Source of the DNA: Saccharina japonica
Taxonomy: Eukaryota; Sar; Phaeophyceae; Laminariales; Laminariaceae
NCBI GenBank assembly: GCA_008828725.1
Contig: MEHQ01003258.1
Span: forward strand, 145,305 to 209,304
Direction: 5' to 3'
Length of the DNA stretch: 64,000 nt
The translations under genes were made by a program, and so were the position numbers. Shown piece by piece: positions 44,060 to 56,925 of the stretch (position 1 is the first letter of the stretch; every line of letters begins with the position of its first letter). The notes under the pieces were generated by a model, which was given only the letters and a program-made list of their open reading frames with translations, was not told the origin of the DNA and ran no database searches.

Positions 44060-45588
44060 AAATATATTCCCACGATCAAGTGGTATATTTGACAAGCCAG
44101 GTAAAACACCCACAAGAAAATATACAGAGTAGAACGGTATCGCTCACTCACTGCTGCTGTAGAACGCAACCCTTCGTTGAATATCCAAGCGGATCCCATC
44201 GACACCACGGAGATGACGATGTGCTCATCAACAATTCCAATGAGATGTTCGGATATCATCGCTTTTGTTGAGCGTGCGCCTCGTGTTCCAGGAGGAACAT
44301 GTCACAGGAACTCACCCGAGCGTATGATAGCTCTCGCTAGTCGTGGGGTGACATGCAGCTGAAAGTCAAAACGATACAGAAGTCCGCCGAAGATCTTGAC
44401 GGATTGCCGAAGGAATGACGTCGTCGTCGTACTCGTTCTCGACCAGGATGATATCAGGGGCATGTTGTAGAACGTCTAACGTTATGTCAGTTTTATTGAG
44501 GTTGTAGCGAGCTGTGGTGGATGACGAAGAACAGGGATGGTGGGCTCTGGCAAGAGAGGGTGATCAGGAGAAGGGGAAGCCTAGACTGAGAAAGGGAGGA
44601 AGTGCAGGCGCCATGCTTTTCAACCGCGTGCGCCAAGTAATATCGTGATTAATGTCACGACACCATCGACAGCTTGCAGCGTGCATGTATGTATCTATCG
44701 ACCTGGCCAATCACAAACATAGTGCGATGCAAGTACTCGAAGCGCAAAATAATTGGCAACCTCTCTAGATCCATGCATTCAAACACACCATAGAAACCTG
44801 GCCTGAAACACAAGACGGTCGACATGCCTACGGGTCCGAGGCAAGCAACCTGGCAAATAGCGCAAGAATAAAGTGGGATTCATACCACCGAATGGAGTGT
44901 TGACGACACAACACAGCTACTACGGTTAAGAGCGAGACTGGCGTTGATTTAGACGTAAAAACAAGAAAAAAGTGTCCCGAGCTCGCGTGTGGTCTACAGA
45001 CGGGAAAAAAAATCCTTAGGAAATCAACCAATCCGCGAAGCCGAATAAAGACACGTCACCACACAAAAACTGTTCATACCACAGCATTCTAAATAAATGG
45101 GAAAACAAAAGCCCTGCATCCAGAGTACGGAGGCAGCCACGTTGTTACTGCTGTGCTCTCGCTGCTTGGATGTGCGCATGACCAGGCACGGGGCGCAGAG
45201 TAGGGGCGTACACACAGACGCGCGAGCGAGAGCAAATCACGCTTTTCGGGTGGCCCTTTGAGATTGGCGACCGGCAGTACGACAATGCTACCCCTCACGC
45301 ATCGTGGGGATCACGTCGAGGGCCGACCTTGCTTGCTGCTGCTGCATGATACCTTGCATGTATACTGGTGGTATAGAAGCAGTACACCACCATATCTCTT
45401 GGTTTGCCAGGGTGTACCTCGCAGGATACTCTGTGAGGCCGACGGCACTCTCCATAGGAGTGTGCCCAAGCTCAGGTGCAACTTACTGCTGTGGCGTGTG
45501 CGGCTTGGATTGGCACACGCATCACTCTGTCAGTGGCCACAGCCGGCGGCTGAGACAGTTCTCCAAGCTCCTCCTGAACAAGTACCAA
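44060..45588. other. No gene seen
   Basis: Unique-looking sequence. Short frames on both strands without motifs. Confidence 0.4.
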
Positions 45589-45590
45589 TC

Positions 45591-45658
45591 TGTCTCGAAA
45601 TATAAGAACCACTTTATAGTTAAAATCAATGAATGAAAGATGCTTATATTTCGGGACA
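45591..45658. repeat. Inverted repeat, 16-bp arms
   Basis: TGTCTCGAAATATAAG (45591-45606) pairs with CTTATATTTCGGGACA (45643-45658) at 15 of 16 positions. It resembles the hairpin at 43994-44052, suggesting the same small element family. A related CCGTAAACGTAAGGACA lies at about 45696. Confidence 0.8.
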
Positions 45659-45659
45659 T

Positions 45660-47039
45660 AGAGGTATGCAGGAAGTATCGATACGTATATTTCTGTCCGT
45701 AAACGTAAGGACATTTTTATACTCATATACAAGGTTCCCCTCCGGGACGTGCCTAGGGGAGTGGCGCAAGGACAAATCGAGAATCTACGCATATCATATT
45801 GTATACTGGTAATACTTAAATACGACGTTATGAAATATCTGTGTATTACTGCTGTACAAATATCATTTTAAAAACTGCACCTGCATTTTTGGGGATAAAA
45901 CATACTCGGAAATATGATGGAACCATTACTACTATTGACTCGATCGTTCTCAGAGATTTTTGTTAATGACCTCGCCAAACATTTTATCATATTTGTCAAT
46001 AGTTTATTGTTGTGGCGCTCAAGGTATGGAAGGTCTATGACACACAGCACACACCGCACACGCACGCACACGTGACACATGGGACACAGCAGTGCTCGTA
46101 CAGCAGTAGTGGTGGGATAGTATTTGCAGAAGAAGTAGAAAAGGATGCATCGAAGAAGGGGCTGAAACTCTCGACCACACCTGCCTACTACGTAAGAAAT
46201 CCACTTGGTTTGTGTTTGCTGTTTGTCTTATATATGTGGGGTCTGTTTTATCGTGTGCCCGAACTCCGAAAGTAATTAATTAACTCTATTTCTGGTACGA
46301 AATAATAAAATTGGAAATGCGATCTACAGTAATTATTTTTTGTTTTGCCCAGATTGCACCCCCGCACCTGAAAATAAATAATTAAACATCAAAAAATGAT
46401 TTGCCCAAATACCGGTACAGTATTATTTGTCGCGGCTTGCGCCAGATGCACGACAGGCCGCACATACACCATGCAAGCACAGGCAGGCAGCAGGCAGCAG
46501 CGCAGAAGAGAGAGAGAGGTGTGGTGGTGATTGCTGATGACGGATGCAAGCCTCCGATGAAGCAACCACTAATAGCCACAGCAGTACACGGCGGACCCGC
46601 CACAGGAATGTCTGCTGCTTGTGCTTCTAGGCGGGGCTGTGACCTCGTTTGTGTTTGCTGCATATTGTCTGATGTCTTGTAGATTTCTGAAGTGAGCTTC
46701 AGGAAAGAAACACAAAAAAGATATGTACTCGTACGTATGAACAGTTGAGGTACGCGTACTCCTATTTGATCAAAGCGACCATTACATTTCAGGCCAAAGT
46801 GAGAGTGGGTCAGTCACACATATCAGCACAACAGAAAGGTAGATGGTGGATTACGGACCGCTTGCTCCGATAAACACAGCTAGCCACAGCAGTACAGCGC
46901 AGATGGGTGTATCACCCACGCACGGTGTTACCTGCTGCTGGTGCTTATTTATGCAGAGTAGTAACGTTGTGCTCTCTGCATGTTCTGTTTCTACCTGTCT
47001 GTGGTATACCGATATGTCTGAGCTCTCCTGTGTGTGCGT
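45660..47039. other. No gene; partial cassette-like words
   Basis: CACACACG runs, ACAGCAGTAC words and a short relic of the cassette hairpin segment (AAGGTTCCCCTCCGGGACG at 45741). No coding region supported. Confidence 0.4.
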
Positions 47040-48134
47040 ATGACCAGCTCGTGAAATCACGGCAAACAACAGGACATTACGCATTATTTACTGGCACGTA
47101 CGTACAAAAATACGGCCTCATGCAGAAAACCCGGGAAATCGGCTTATCCACTCCCGCGGGAAAAAAAACTTCGAGCGCCCGCCACGCGAGCCACAGAGCT
47201 CGGATCGAGCCCAAACCTCGACCAATGTGTCCGGCCGGGCCTCCCGTGTCGGGGTACTTAGCGTTTTGCCGAACAGTGCTCGTGCGAAGAGAAAAGTTGC
47301 GAAAAGTGCGAAAATTTCACAAACATAACTATACATACAAGGCCCCCCTTCGGGGAGTGGGGTGTTCCAATCGGGGTGACGCAAGCTGGCATGTCCCACC
47401 GAAAAACCGAGCTATCGCCATCCAGCTGTAATCATAGAAAACGGGGAAACCGAGTACCAGGTACTCTCCATTCAGCGGTAATCGTAGTAAAACGGTTTTT
47501 GCTAACGTACGCGTATATTTTAATTTATAAGGAAATTGGCGTTATTACCACAATGAAAAAAACATATTATTTTTGTCCCGAATCGCGACGGCAGTTTTTC
47601 TTGTGTTTGCCAAAACTTCTCATTCTCATAGTTTGTGAAACAATATCACGATCGGCGAAAATGTCACGTTGTTTTTCCTGACATGTTTCGGTTGTTAGAC
47701 ATGGCGGTATGTACCACAGCAAGCAGCATATCGTTCTCGTATACGTACAGCAAACGATAGTAAAATATATTCGCATTACGTTCAGCAAAAACAGTATCTG
47801 GTATATGCTAGCAGCAGTACAGCAAGTAAAAAGCAGTAGCAGCGGGCAGTGTAGCAAGCAGCAGCAGCACAAGCAGAGCTACTAATTTTAGTACCTACGT
47901 ACCTGCAGCAAGCACCAGCACCAACAACTACTGCTGCGACATACGTAGCAGTTAACGTTCAGCAGTAGAAGCAGCACACTTCTGCTTCATGTACGTAAAG
48001 CAAAGCAGTACAGCTAGCAGCTGAGGTTACCTAAATATTACTACTCGTAGTAAAAGGTACATTTTCCGCCGTCCAAGCGAAAAAAACACAACGTTCTTGT
48101 GGTAGATTCGTACATCATATAAAAATGGTCAATA

Positions 48135-48862
48135 ACCAAAAACGGGTACACCTGCGCCGGTAGGAGTCAAAAACGGGTACAGCATGTGAAATCGAGTCAA
48201 AACACCACATCCCACGAGCCATCACGGGATAAATTGGCCAAAATCACATCGTTCCCGTTTCTGAGGGGTAGTGACAACCAGGAACACTTGTCGGCGCCTA
48301 ACTATACACTTAGACGTGTCCAGATTATGTTTGGAGGCCTCAGGTCCGGGTGGAATCGGGAGCAGGGTCAGGGGTCAGGGGTGTTAGAGGCAGAGGGTTC
48401 TGGCGGCAAGCATGTATGTGTGTTTTACTTGGTCTCAGGGGGTACCTGAAATACACCCTATACTACAGCAGCAGTCATATTACGAGTGCAGTCAAAATAC
48501 ATCAGTCGTATCATATATACGTTGGTGGATGGTCGTATCGCTCTGTACCCAGGTGCGTAAAAAGGTTGAATAGAGTTTAATTGTGAAAAAGCTTGGAAGA
48601 AAATGAAACAACGAAAGAGTGGTCGCAGACGCAGTGGAGAGCGAGGCACACTGTAGGCAAGTGATCAGAGCAAAAAAAAAAACTGTTGAAAGCCAAGCAT
48701 AATAGACATTTACAAAGTTGTACCCGGGACGTTATCTCTCAAAAACGGGGAACAATTTTCTTTTGGCCAATCGCGTGGCTCGCAGGGCGTGTTTTTCACT
48801 TGATTCCAGGCTGTACGTACCCGTTTTTGAGTGAAAACCGACCGGGTATACCCGTTTTTGGT
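48135..48862. mobile_element. 728-bp inverted-repeat insertion in cassette unit 1
   Basis: Left end ACCAAAAACGGGTACACC; right end, reverse-complemented, ACCAAAAACGGGTATACCC. Unit 2 lacks it at the equivalent site (near 51890). A second AAAAACGGGTAC lies just inside each end. The flanks are CAATA and CAGTA, a possible imperfect 5-bp duplication. Related to the element at 22411-23166 by end sequence, size and lack of coding. Confidence 0.72.
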
Positions 48863-49079
48863 CAGTATGCCAGAGCGGGGCCGGTATATAGCGGGTAAGA
48901 ATATATAGCAGTACGTATCTTGGGGCAGATGGGCAGGTACTGTAGGTGCAAGGGGTTGTTCCACTATGAAAACAATCCTTTCCGGTCGCCGGCATCTGTG
49001 CTGAGCCCTTGTAGCGGCCCAACAAAATAACGAAACAAAAAGCGGGGGCAGCACAGTAGTCCCCACCCACAGACACGAC

Positions 49080-49400
49080 AGGACTCAACCGCGTATCAAC
49101 CCACCCACCAAAGCATCCATCCACCCACCTAACCACCAACCCACCCAAACACCGCGCGCTATAACAGTACAGCAGTACAGGAGCATGGGGCTGCTGTATC
49201 GTACTGGCGGGTAAAGGTAATACAACACAAATCAGGGACATCGCAGACACGACAGCATCCAACCACGTACCAACCCACCCACCCACCAACTCACCCAAAC
49301 AGCGCGCGCTATAACAGCACGGCAGTAAACTACCCACCCACCCACCCACCAACTCACCCACCACCATGTGCTGCATCAGTACAGCAGTACGTAAGTGAGG
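49080..49400 (+). repeat. CCCACC/CCAACCCA low-complexity array
   Basis: Three sub-units, each combining CCCACC-rich DNA with GCGCGCTATAACAG or an equivalent and an ACAGCAGTAC tail. The corresponding part of unit 2 (52100-52400) has an expanded CACCCACACAAA run. Confidence 0.85.
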
Positions 49401-49419
49401 ATCAAACTTCCGATCGATC

Positions 49420-49870
49420 GCACAACAACAGGAGTAACGACAACAGCAGTATGCAGGAATCACCACGTACTTATTATTGTGTAAGTCTTACAGCAGGAAG
49501 CAGCAGCAACACTGCCGTAATACGTCGTAATGCTGTAGAGTATGTACACCTGGTGTGTGCGCACGTTTGTGCGTATGCTGACATAATATCCCTGAAACAA
49601 CACACGTACAGATACATGCTGTCGCTTTCGATCTATCGTACAACAATAGGAGTAACAACAGCAGTATGCAGCAGGAAACACCACTTCTTGTGTATCCACT
49701 ACTTGCAGCAGGAAGCAGCAGCAACACTGGTGTACTACGTCGTAATGCTCTAGAGTACGCGCACCTGGTGTGTGCGCACATGTGTGCTTATGTATGCTGG
49801 TACAACAACCCTGAAACAACACACGTATATACATGATACATGCTGTCGCTTTGGTGCGTGCTTATGAGTT
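49420..49870 (+). repeat. Two ~225-bp sub-repeats within the cassette
   Basis: Each contains CGATC..ACAACA-AGGAGTAAC, CAGCAGTATGCAG, GCAGGAAGCAGCAGCAACAC, TACGTCGTAATGCT, a CACCTGGTGTGTGCGCAC segment and CTGAAACAACACACGTA. The same pair is present at 52760-53170 in unit 2. Confidence 0.88.
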
Positions 49871-50885
49871 CATACACATCCAGCGTAAGCCGCAGCAGCA
49901 GCACTCTGTAGTAGTACCATTTCGAGTATCATCATACTGCGCCTGCTAGCTGTTGTCTCATGCCTGGTACGCCGCAATATAGCAGAGCGAGAGCAAGAAG
50001 CAGCACCACTCGGTAGATTGACACCCCTACGAGCATGACACTGCTGCTGCTGTGGTTGCATATGACGACGTAGAGGACGCATGATACGCACCAGGTTACC
50101 AGGTACCCTACATTTACCATTATGCCCGGAAATGTTACCACCGTTTGGTTTAAAAAAAAAATACGAAACGTTTCTTACATTGTCGGACAAATTGGTGCGG
50201 TAAAAAACTCGATGCGGTGATATCCCTTGTTTCGCAATTTTAATTTTTCCTATCCGACGAATCGTGTAGAATGAGCTTCGATGGTGATCACTATCATATG
50301 ATACGAAAGAGTGCAACCGTTTCGACAGACATGTGATGCACCAGCACACGAGCCTCACGTCCTGTGTGTAGACGTATGATACTACACAGCAGCAAGCAGC
50401 AGCAGCAGCGTAGGATCACGAGTACTGCTGCTGTTTTCGCTGCTGTATCACGACCTGGTATCATACGTACGAAGAGTATGCATGATACGTACCTGGTATA
50501 CTTCAACACGTACGTGCTTGTTGTATTTCGAAAGGTGTACAGTCTACGAGTACAGCAGCACAGTGTGTGCGAACGGAAACCAGTGTTGCGCGGGGAGATA
50601 AACACGTACCAGGTATGTATCCACGCAGACCTGGCGATGTAGCAGTATGCCATGAAACACACATACATCAGGCCACACTGCTGCACAGTGACCGACAATA
50701 TGCCCCAACGCTGTCACGCTGTGCAGATGTTGTATGAACGCATGTTCGAAGAATGGTCGACGTGTCGTCCGATCGATGCCCTCCTTGTTGTGGCGTGCGC
50801 GTGTGCTCTTGCGGCATGTGCCCTCTTCGAAACCCATAAAGGCTGAAGGGATCGTGATTGTCCGTCATGTATAGGGCTACGAACA

Positions 50886-53800
50886 GGCTACAGGGTGTGG
50901 CAAAGGCGGGGCGTTTTTCACAGTAGAAGCGGGTTTCACGTTGCCCTGCTCGGCTCAGCCGAGTGGGACGGGGTACCCCGTGAAACCGACTCTATTTTTT
51001 CGGCTTCGCGAGCGCGCCGCGCGGGCCACGGGCCACGGTCGAGGGCGAGGCCCCGGGGGCACTCTCCCCGGTCGGCCCCCCGCGGGTCGCGCCCGGCGCC
51101 GGCGAGCTCGGCCGCGAGGGGCGAGAGCGAAAACGCGCCGCCGGGCGAAAAAATCACAATTATACTTTGTTACAAGGCTCCCCTTCGGGGAGTGGGGTGT
51201 TTCCCGCGGGGCGACGCAAGCTGGCGTGTCCCACGGAAAAACCGACTTATCGCCATCCAGCTGTAATCGTAAAAAAAGGGGAAAACGCATAATCGCCACT
51301 CAGCGGAAATCGTAGTAGAGCGGTTTTTGCTAACGTACGTGTATATTAGTTTATAAGTAAATTGGCGTTATAACCACATTTCGACGAATCGCGACGTCAA
51401 TTTTTGTCGAGTTTGCCAATACTTGTCATTCTCATAGTTTGTAAAACAATTCACGATCGGCGAAAATGTCACATTTTTTCGTGACATGTTTTGCTCGTTG
51501 GACATGGCAGTGTGTACCACAGCAACCAGGCATTCGCTAGCAGGAAGCAAGACAGCAAGCAGTACGAAGCAGTTGCAGCGGGCAGTGTAGCAAGCAGCAG
51601 TAGCACAAGCAGAGCTACTAATTGTAGCACCTACGTACCTACAGCAAGCACCATTACCAACAACTACTGCTTCGACATGACAGTTAACGTTCAGCAGTAG
51701 TAGTAGCAGCACCTTTCTGCCTCATTAAGTGCATAGCAAAGCAGTCCGGCTAGCAGCTGAGGCTACTTAAAATATTGCTCCTCGTACGGCTACCGTTTGT
51801 TATAGTGAAGCGTAATTTTCCCGCCATCCAAGCGAAAGAAACAACGTTCTTTTGGTATATTCGTACGTCATATAAAAACACACTACTGTAGTGTGGTATG
51901 CCAGAGCGGGGCCGGTATAGCGGACTAAACAAACTAGCAGTACGTGCCTTGGGGTAGATGCGTACGTACTGTGGGTGCAAGAGGTTGTTCCACTATGATT
52001 TTTTTCCTATCCGGTCCCCGGCACCTATGCGGAGCCCTTGTAGCGACCCAACAAAGATAGGAACAAAAATAAAGGACAGCACAGTCAGTAGTCCCCACCC
52101 ACAGACATGACAGGTCTCAACCGCGTGCCAACCCATCCACCAAAGCACCCATCCACCCGCCCACCCACCAACCCACCCACACACCATGTGCTATAACAGC
52201 AGTACAGCAGTACAACAGAGTACTTAGGTGAGGAGCATGGCGCTGCTGTATCGTACCTCTGGCGGGCAAAAGTACTACAAACCAAGGGCAGAAACGACAG
52301 CACCCAACCACGTACCAACCCACCCACACAAACACCCACACAAACACCCACACAAACACCCACACACCATGTGCTGCAGCAGTACAGCAGTACCTAGGTG
52401 AGGATTAAACTGGTGCTTCTGTATCGTACTGGAGGGGGGTCATTTGTTTACGAACCCCCGCCTTTCAGGGGACAGAGCGAGGTACCCCCGGGAGGGTGCC
52501 TTCCTCACCACCCCGCTCGCCGAGTCGAGCACCAGTGGCAATTATTTTTGCGGGGTCACCGAGGGCTGCTCGGGGGCGTAGCACGGTCATGGTGCCGAGG
52601 GCGGCTGGGTGGCGCACGGTAGAGCCGGTTCCCTGCGGGGTATACGTAAACCGGCATAGTCGCGAAGATGCCTTTGCGCATCAACACTAGAATCACTACC
52701 GAAGCGTATTACATTACAGTAAATATAAGGACCTGGTATAGTTATATGGGCACGACCAGTCGATCGATCGTACAACAACAGGAGTAACAACAGCAGTAGA
52801 ATGACTACTTTTTGTGTACCCACTACTTACAGCAGCAAGCAGCGGCAACACTGCGGTAATACGTCGTAATGTTGTAGAGTGTAGAGTATGTACCCCTGGT
52901 GGTGTGCTCACGTGTGTGCGTATGCTGATACACTGAAACAACACACGTACGTACATGATAAATGCTATCGCTTTCAATCGATCGTACAACAATAGGAGTA
53001 ACAAAGCAGTATGCAGCAGCAACACACTGCTCTAATAATTCGTCATGTTGTACAGTACGCGCACCTGGTGTGTGCGCACGTGTGTGCGTATGCTGATACA
53101 ATAATCCTGAAGCAACACACGTACATGATACATGCTGTCGCTTTCGTGCGTGCTCATGTGTTCATACACATCCAGCGTTGCCTGATGACTGGCAAAGTAA
53201 ACCTGAAAAATATGACCAACCTACGCTTGACCTAAGCACGACCTGCGAGTATAATAAAAAAAAATCTCGCAACCATATCCCAAGGGTCGTTCGCAAAATG
53301 TCATGTTGAAGCAAGACGGGCGCAACTCGTGCACGCGAGTCCCTCTCCGGTGCAAAAACAGTACTACTACGGCAGCAAGCAGCAGAAAGAAGCAGAAGCA
53401 CTCTGCTGTATGTAGTAGTACGCGCACCACTTTGAGTATCATACTCTGCGGCTGCTATAATATAGCTGTGGCTTCATGCCTGCTACGTATGGTATACAGC
53501 ATGGTATATCATACTTACCGAGGACGTACTTCAGTACAACCTTGTACCTGGTATATACGTTGATACGTCTCACGTGTACATACCAACCTGTCTGGCAATG
53601 TTATGACCGTCTGGAAATTGACATATACACCAAACGATTCTTACATTTCCGGACAATTTATAACGAACTCCATGCGGTGTGAGACCGTTCCTTTTGTTCA
53701 GGCACACTTGACTTGTGGTGCTTGGTACAGCAGCACCACGTTGCCCCACCTATCAGACCATACTGCCGCAATACAGCAGAGCGAGAGCAAGAAGCAGCAC

Positions 53801-54200
53801 CACTCGGTAGCATGACACCACTACGAGCATGGCACTGCTGCTGCTGTGACTGTATCTTATGAGAGGACGCATGATACGCACCTGATACGCACCAGGTGTG
53901 TACCTGGTGGTACCTACTGCACTTAGCTGTTGAAGTCTTGCCAATATGCCCGGAATTGTTACGAGCGTTTGGATGTGAAAATATATACGAAACGTTGCTT
54001 AAATTTTCGGACAAATTTGTGCGGTAAAAAACTAGATGCGGTGAGATCCCTCGTTTCGTCGTAGGCACACCTCATGCTCATGGCCCCCCGTCATAACCAT
54101 ACGACTGCACAATGTCAGAGATGCTGTCGCGTCGCTGCTGTTGCTGCATGTGTGCAGATGTTCGATGCCGCTCGATGTGCACGTCGGTGTGCCCTCCTTT
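50886..54200 (+). repeat. Tandem cassette, unit 2
   Basis: Collinear with unit 1, without the 728-bp insertion but with extra DNA at about 52420-52700 (GC-rich, not seen in unit 1). Its GC-rich lead (50930-51150) is much closer to that of unit 3 than to that of unit 1. Confidence 0.8.
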
Positions 54201-54234
54201 GTTCGTCGTGTTGAAACCGACACGGCAAAATCAC

Positions 54235-54500
54235 CCGCTTGCCGCGGAGACCGGGTTTCACGTTGCCCTGCTCGGCTCGGCCAAGTGGGACAGGGTACCC
54301 CGGGAAACCGACTCAATTTTTTCGGCTTCGCGAGCGCCCCGCGCGGGCCACGGGCCGCGGCCGAGGGCGAGGCCCGGGGGGCGCGCTCCCCGGCCGGCCC
54401 CCCGCGGGCCGGGCCCGGCGCCGGCGAGCTCGGCCGGGAGGGCGAGGCGCGGAAAAGCGCCGCCGGGCAAAAAAATCACAATCCTACTTTGTTATATATG
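54235..54500 (+). repeat. Tandem cassette, unit 3 (truncated)
   Basis: Only the GC-rich lead is present: GGTTTCACGTTGCCCTGCTC, TTTTTTCGGCTTCGCGAGCG, a GGGCC-rich core and GCGCCGCCGGGC, ending after ATCACAATCCTACTTTGTTA. By eye it is about 90% identical to unit 2, offset 3.32 kb. Frames through it are Ala/Arg/Gly-rich and not conserved as a reading frame with unit 1. Confidence 0.8.
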
Positions 54501-55278
54501 GTACAATAGCCCCGCAAAACTGCGTATCGATGGCCATTGCTACCCGCAATAAGCTGGTCATGCTGTTCATGGATAGATATTGTCGGGGTCAATGTGATAG
54601 CAGACAATTGACACAATGTGCCCTTGTTGTAAGTGAAAAGTTTGCCCATCATCAATGAGTGGCTATTGTCCGGAACAATAGATTCGGGGGAACCAACCAA
54701 AATATACCTTGTTTGGACAATGGGGTATTAAATAAAATAATTTTAACTGCTGACCTGACCGACCGGTCGGGAGAATTCACAGCTGACATGTTTCTTAGTT
54801 TATTATAAAAACAATATATGTTCCGGGCGCTGCCCAGAGTTCGCCGGTTCACTTCGGACACAAACAGGTTGGAACGTTGGAATGGAACGTATGACCACGA
54901 ATTGTCTCGTTCCGTTCCAATCGTTCCGACGAGGTAAATACCAAAGTATAAGTTAAGACATGCCCTGACCTGGGGGGGGTGCTACTTTTTCTTCTTCTCA
55001 TTTATCATCTTCGCCCTTTTGTTCTCTACTCTCGCCCCTATTAATAAACGTAAATCACAGATGATCCGGGGTCACATATAGCAGGCTCTCGTCCCCCCTC
55101 TCCACGACGGAGCGTGCCTTGTGCTTTTATCGCGAGAAGACTTGAACCCTTTCTTCCCTCGTCGACTCGAGTCGAATCGAATCTAAATTTACCCACGCTA
55201 CGTGCTCTCAATGCAGTACTAAATACTGTAGCAGTAGTTGATTCCTTTATATTTTTGAAAAAAATACATGGACAATCT
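54501..55278. other. No gene seen
   Basis: AT-rich with GTTCCGTTCCAATCGTTCCG near 54910. No coding signal. Confidence 0.4.
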
Positions 55279-55360
55279 CCCCACCGTAGGATTCGGACTC
55301 ACGAAATAAACGCGACTGATAGCAGAATGCAAGGGTAGCCACTACACCAACCACCGGGGC
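55279..55360 (-). repeat. tRNA-like sequence (pseudogene or SINE head)
   Basis: The minus strand starts GCCCCGGTGGTTGGTGTAGT, followed by GGCTACCC (box A-like). GAGTCCGAATCC (box B-like, one mismatch to the core) follows about 45 nt later, and the end GGTGGGG pairs with the opening CCCC. The anticodon arm is poorly formed. Confidence 0.55.
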
Positions 55361-56868
55361 GACGTTCTACGATGATACTATTCATAAATAATCGCTGTTT
55401 TGGAGCTCTCCCCGTCGAAATAATGAATTAAAACTACAGCAGCAGCAGATTTTTACGGGTATGAAAAGCAAAACAAAACAAATGCGGTTAGAGTAAGGTC
55501 GTCAACGAAAACACTGCTTCTCAGAGTACCAGTTAAAATTGAAAAGTGCGTTCGCTGAAAAGCTCAAAAATGGTACTCGAGGCCACGGAGGCAGGCAGCA
55601 GGGTGACCCGCAGGGCGTCGAGGCTTCGCCCCAGGGGGAAGAAGGCCTTTCTTACTTTACGGTGGCGGTTCAGCCTACTGCCTTTCTTTTTTGGGGGGAA
55701 TCCTTAGCCTTTCTTTCTTATGTATCTGTTTCTTATGAGTTAGGTGTCCTGTTCTACTGCTGTATTTCGCGCTGCGAGAACTGAGAGTATACGAACGAAG
55801 CTGCAGTACTGACGGCCGAACTGCTGCGAGTACCGGAGTCACGAGAAGTGCTGACAGCCTGCATACTATAGTATACCACGCAAAATACTGTTTGTTTTAG
55901 ATGTGCACTCGCACTGATTGTATACTGCTGTATCACACTCCCTCGGATGAACTTCTGAGCCGAATTTCTCCAAAACATGGGGGGCGCACATAACGAAAAT
56001 GGAAAATGGAGGATTTGAAAATAAGTCGTCGTTTTATATTTCCGTAGACGTATCGCTTCTCCTGCGTTTGACAGTGCACTCTCTCCCCGTTGTCGAGAGA
56101 GGTTCAACCTGGAAATTCATTCGTCCGAGGGGGTGCGCCATCTAGTTGCGTGTTATACTGTGTTATAATATACCATATTCTTATAATTGTCTGAGCTCAG
56201 TAAATCGTCAGTTCTCCACGCTCGGGCCATTTGCATATCTCAGGAAAACCTGACTTCTCGACGCCCGTGCCTCGCGCTCCGTATTCTTACCCCCCGCCGT
56301 AGTTGAGATTTTTTTCCGCCGCCGTGATGAATTTTTTCGAGTTCTATTGATTTAATGTGTGAGGATGAAACCCTGATGAATGCTCCGCTCCGTATCCGGA
56401 CTCTTAAAGTGATGAGATTTTTTTCCCCACCGCCCTCATGAACTTTCGAAGTTTTTTATCCAAGTTCGATTTCTTTTCCCCCCGTCCTGACGATTTTTCG
56501 AAATTTTCTATCCAAGTTCTATTAATATGTTTATCCACTTTTATGATGGAGTTTGTGTGAGGATGAAAATTTAGCACCCCTCTACGTATATACGATACCA
56601 GTCATTTACTTGATACCTGATATAATGTTGCTGCTATTGATATATTATCACCTGAAGAAGACATTAATTAATCTAGATAGAGGAAAATATGATCAAATTA
56701 TGTTGATAATATTATCAGTATTAATATGAATACACATGCACATAACAATACGCGTGCAGCGTATCATAAAAACAGTGTTCATATACTGGATGGTATGATA
56801 TAGATAGATAGATGTTGTCGTCGTGTTATTTTTTTTGCCCATTTTAACCCTTTCAGGACTGCAGTCCC
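55361..56868. other. No gene established
   Basis: A plus frame at 55539-55784 contains GGRQQGDPQGVEASPQGEEG, probably a repeat relic. GATTTTTTTCCSCCGCC...GATGAA-TTTTCGA phrases recur near 56308, 56416 and 56478, a small diverged tandem repeat. Otherwise AT-rich. Confidence 0.4.
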
Positions 56869-56925
56869 GNNNNNNNNNNNNNNNNNNNNNNNNNNNNNNN
56901 NNNNNNNNNNNNNNNNNNNNNNNNN
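56869..56925. other. Scaffold gap (57 N)
   Basis: Run of unknown bases. Frames spanning it are meaningless. Confidence 0.99.

Larger units (their letters stand above)
47040..50885 (+). repeat. Tandem cassette, unit 1
   Basis: Order: GC-rich lead; CCCCCCTTCGGGGAGTGGGG; AAGCTGGCATGTCCCACC; GGTTTTTGCTAACGTACG; GTCACG/GACATG block; CAGCAAGCAGCAG block; GCCAGAGCGGGGCCGGTATA; CCCACCCACCAA low-complexity; two CGATCG..ACAACA..GGAGTAAC sub-repeats; AGCAGAGCGAGAGCAAGAAG with CACTCGGTAG. The same order recurs in unit 2. The unit holds the 728-bp insertion at 48135-48862, which accounts for most of its extra length. Frames along it are not conserved between units. Confidence 0.8.

Noticed and set aside
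50895..51315. Ala/Arg/Gly-rich frames in the cassette lead as genes
   Set aside because: All three frames and both strands are open because of GC richness, and the frames are not preserved between cassette units.
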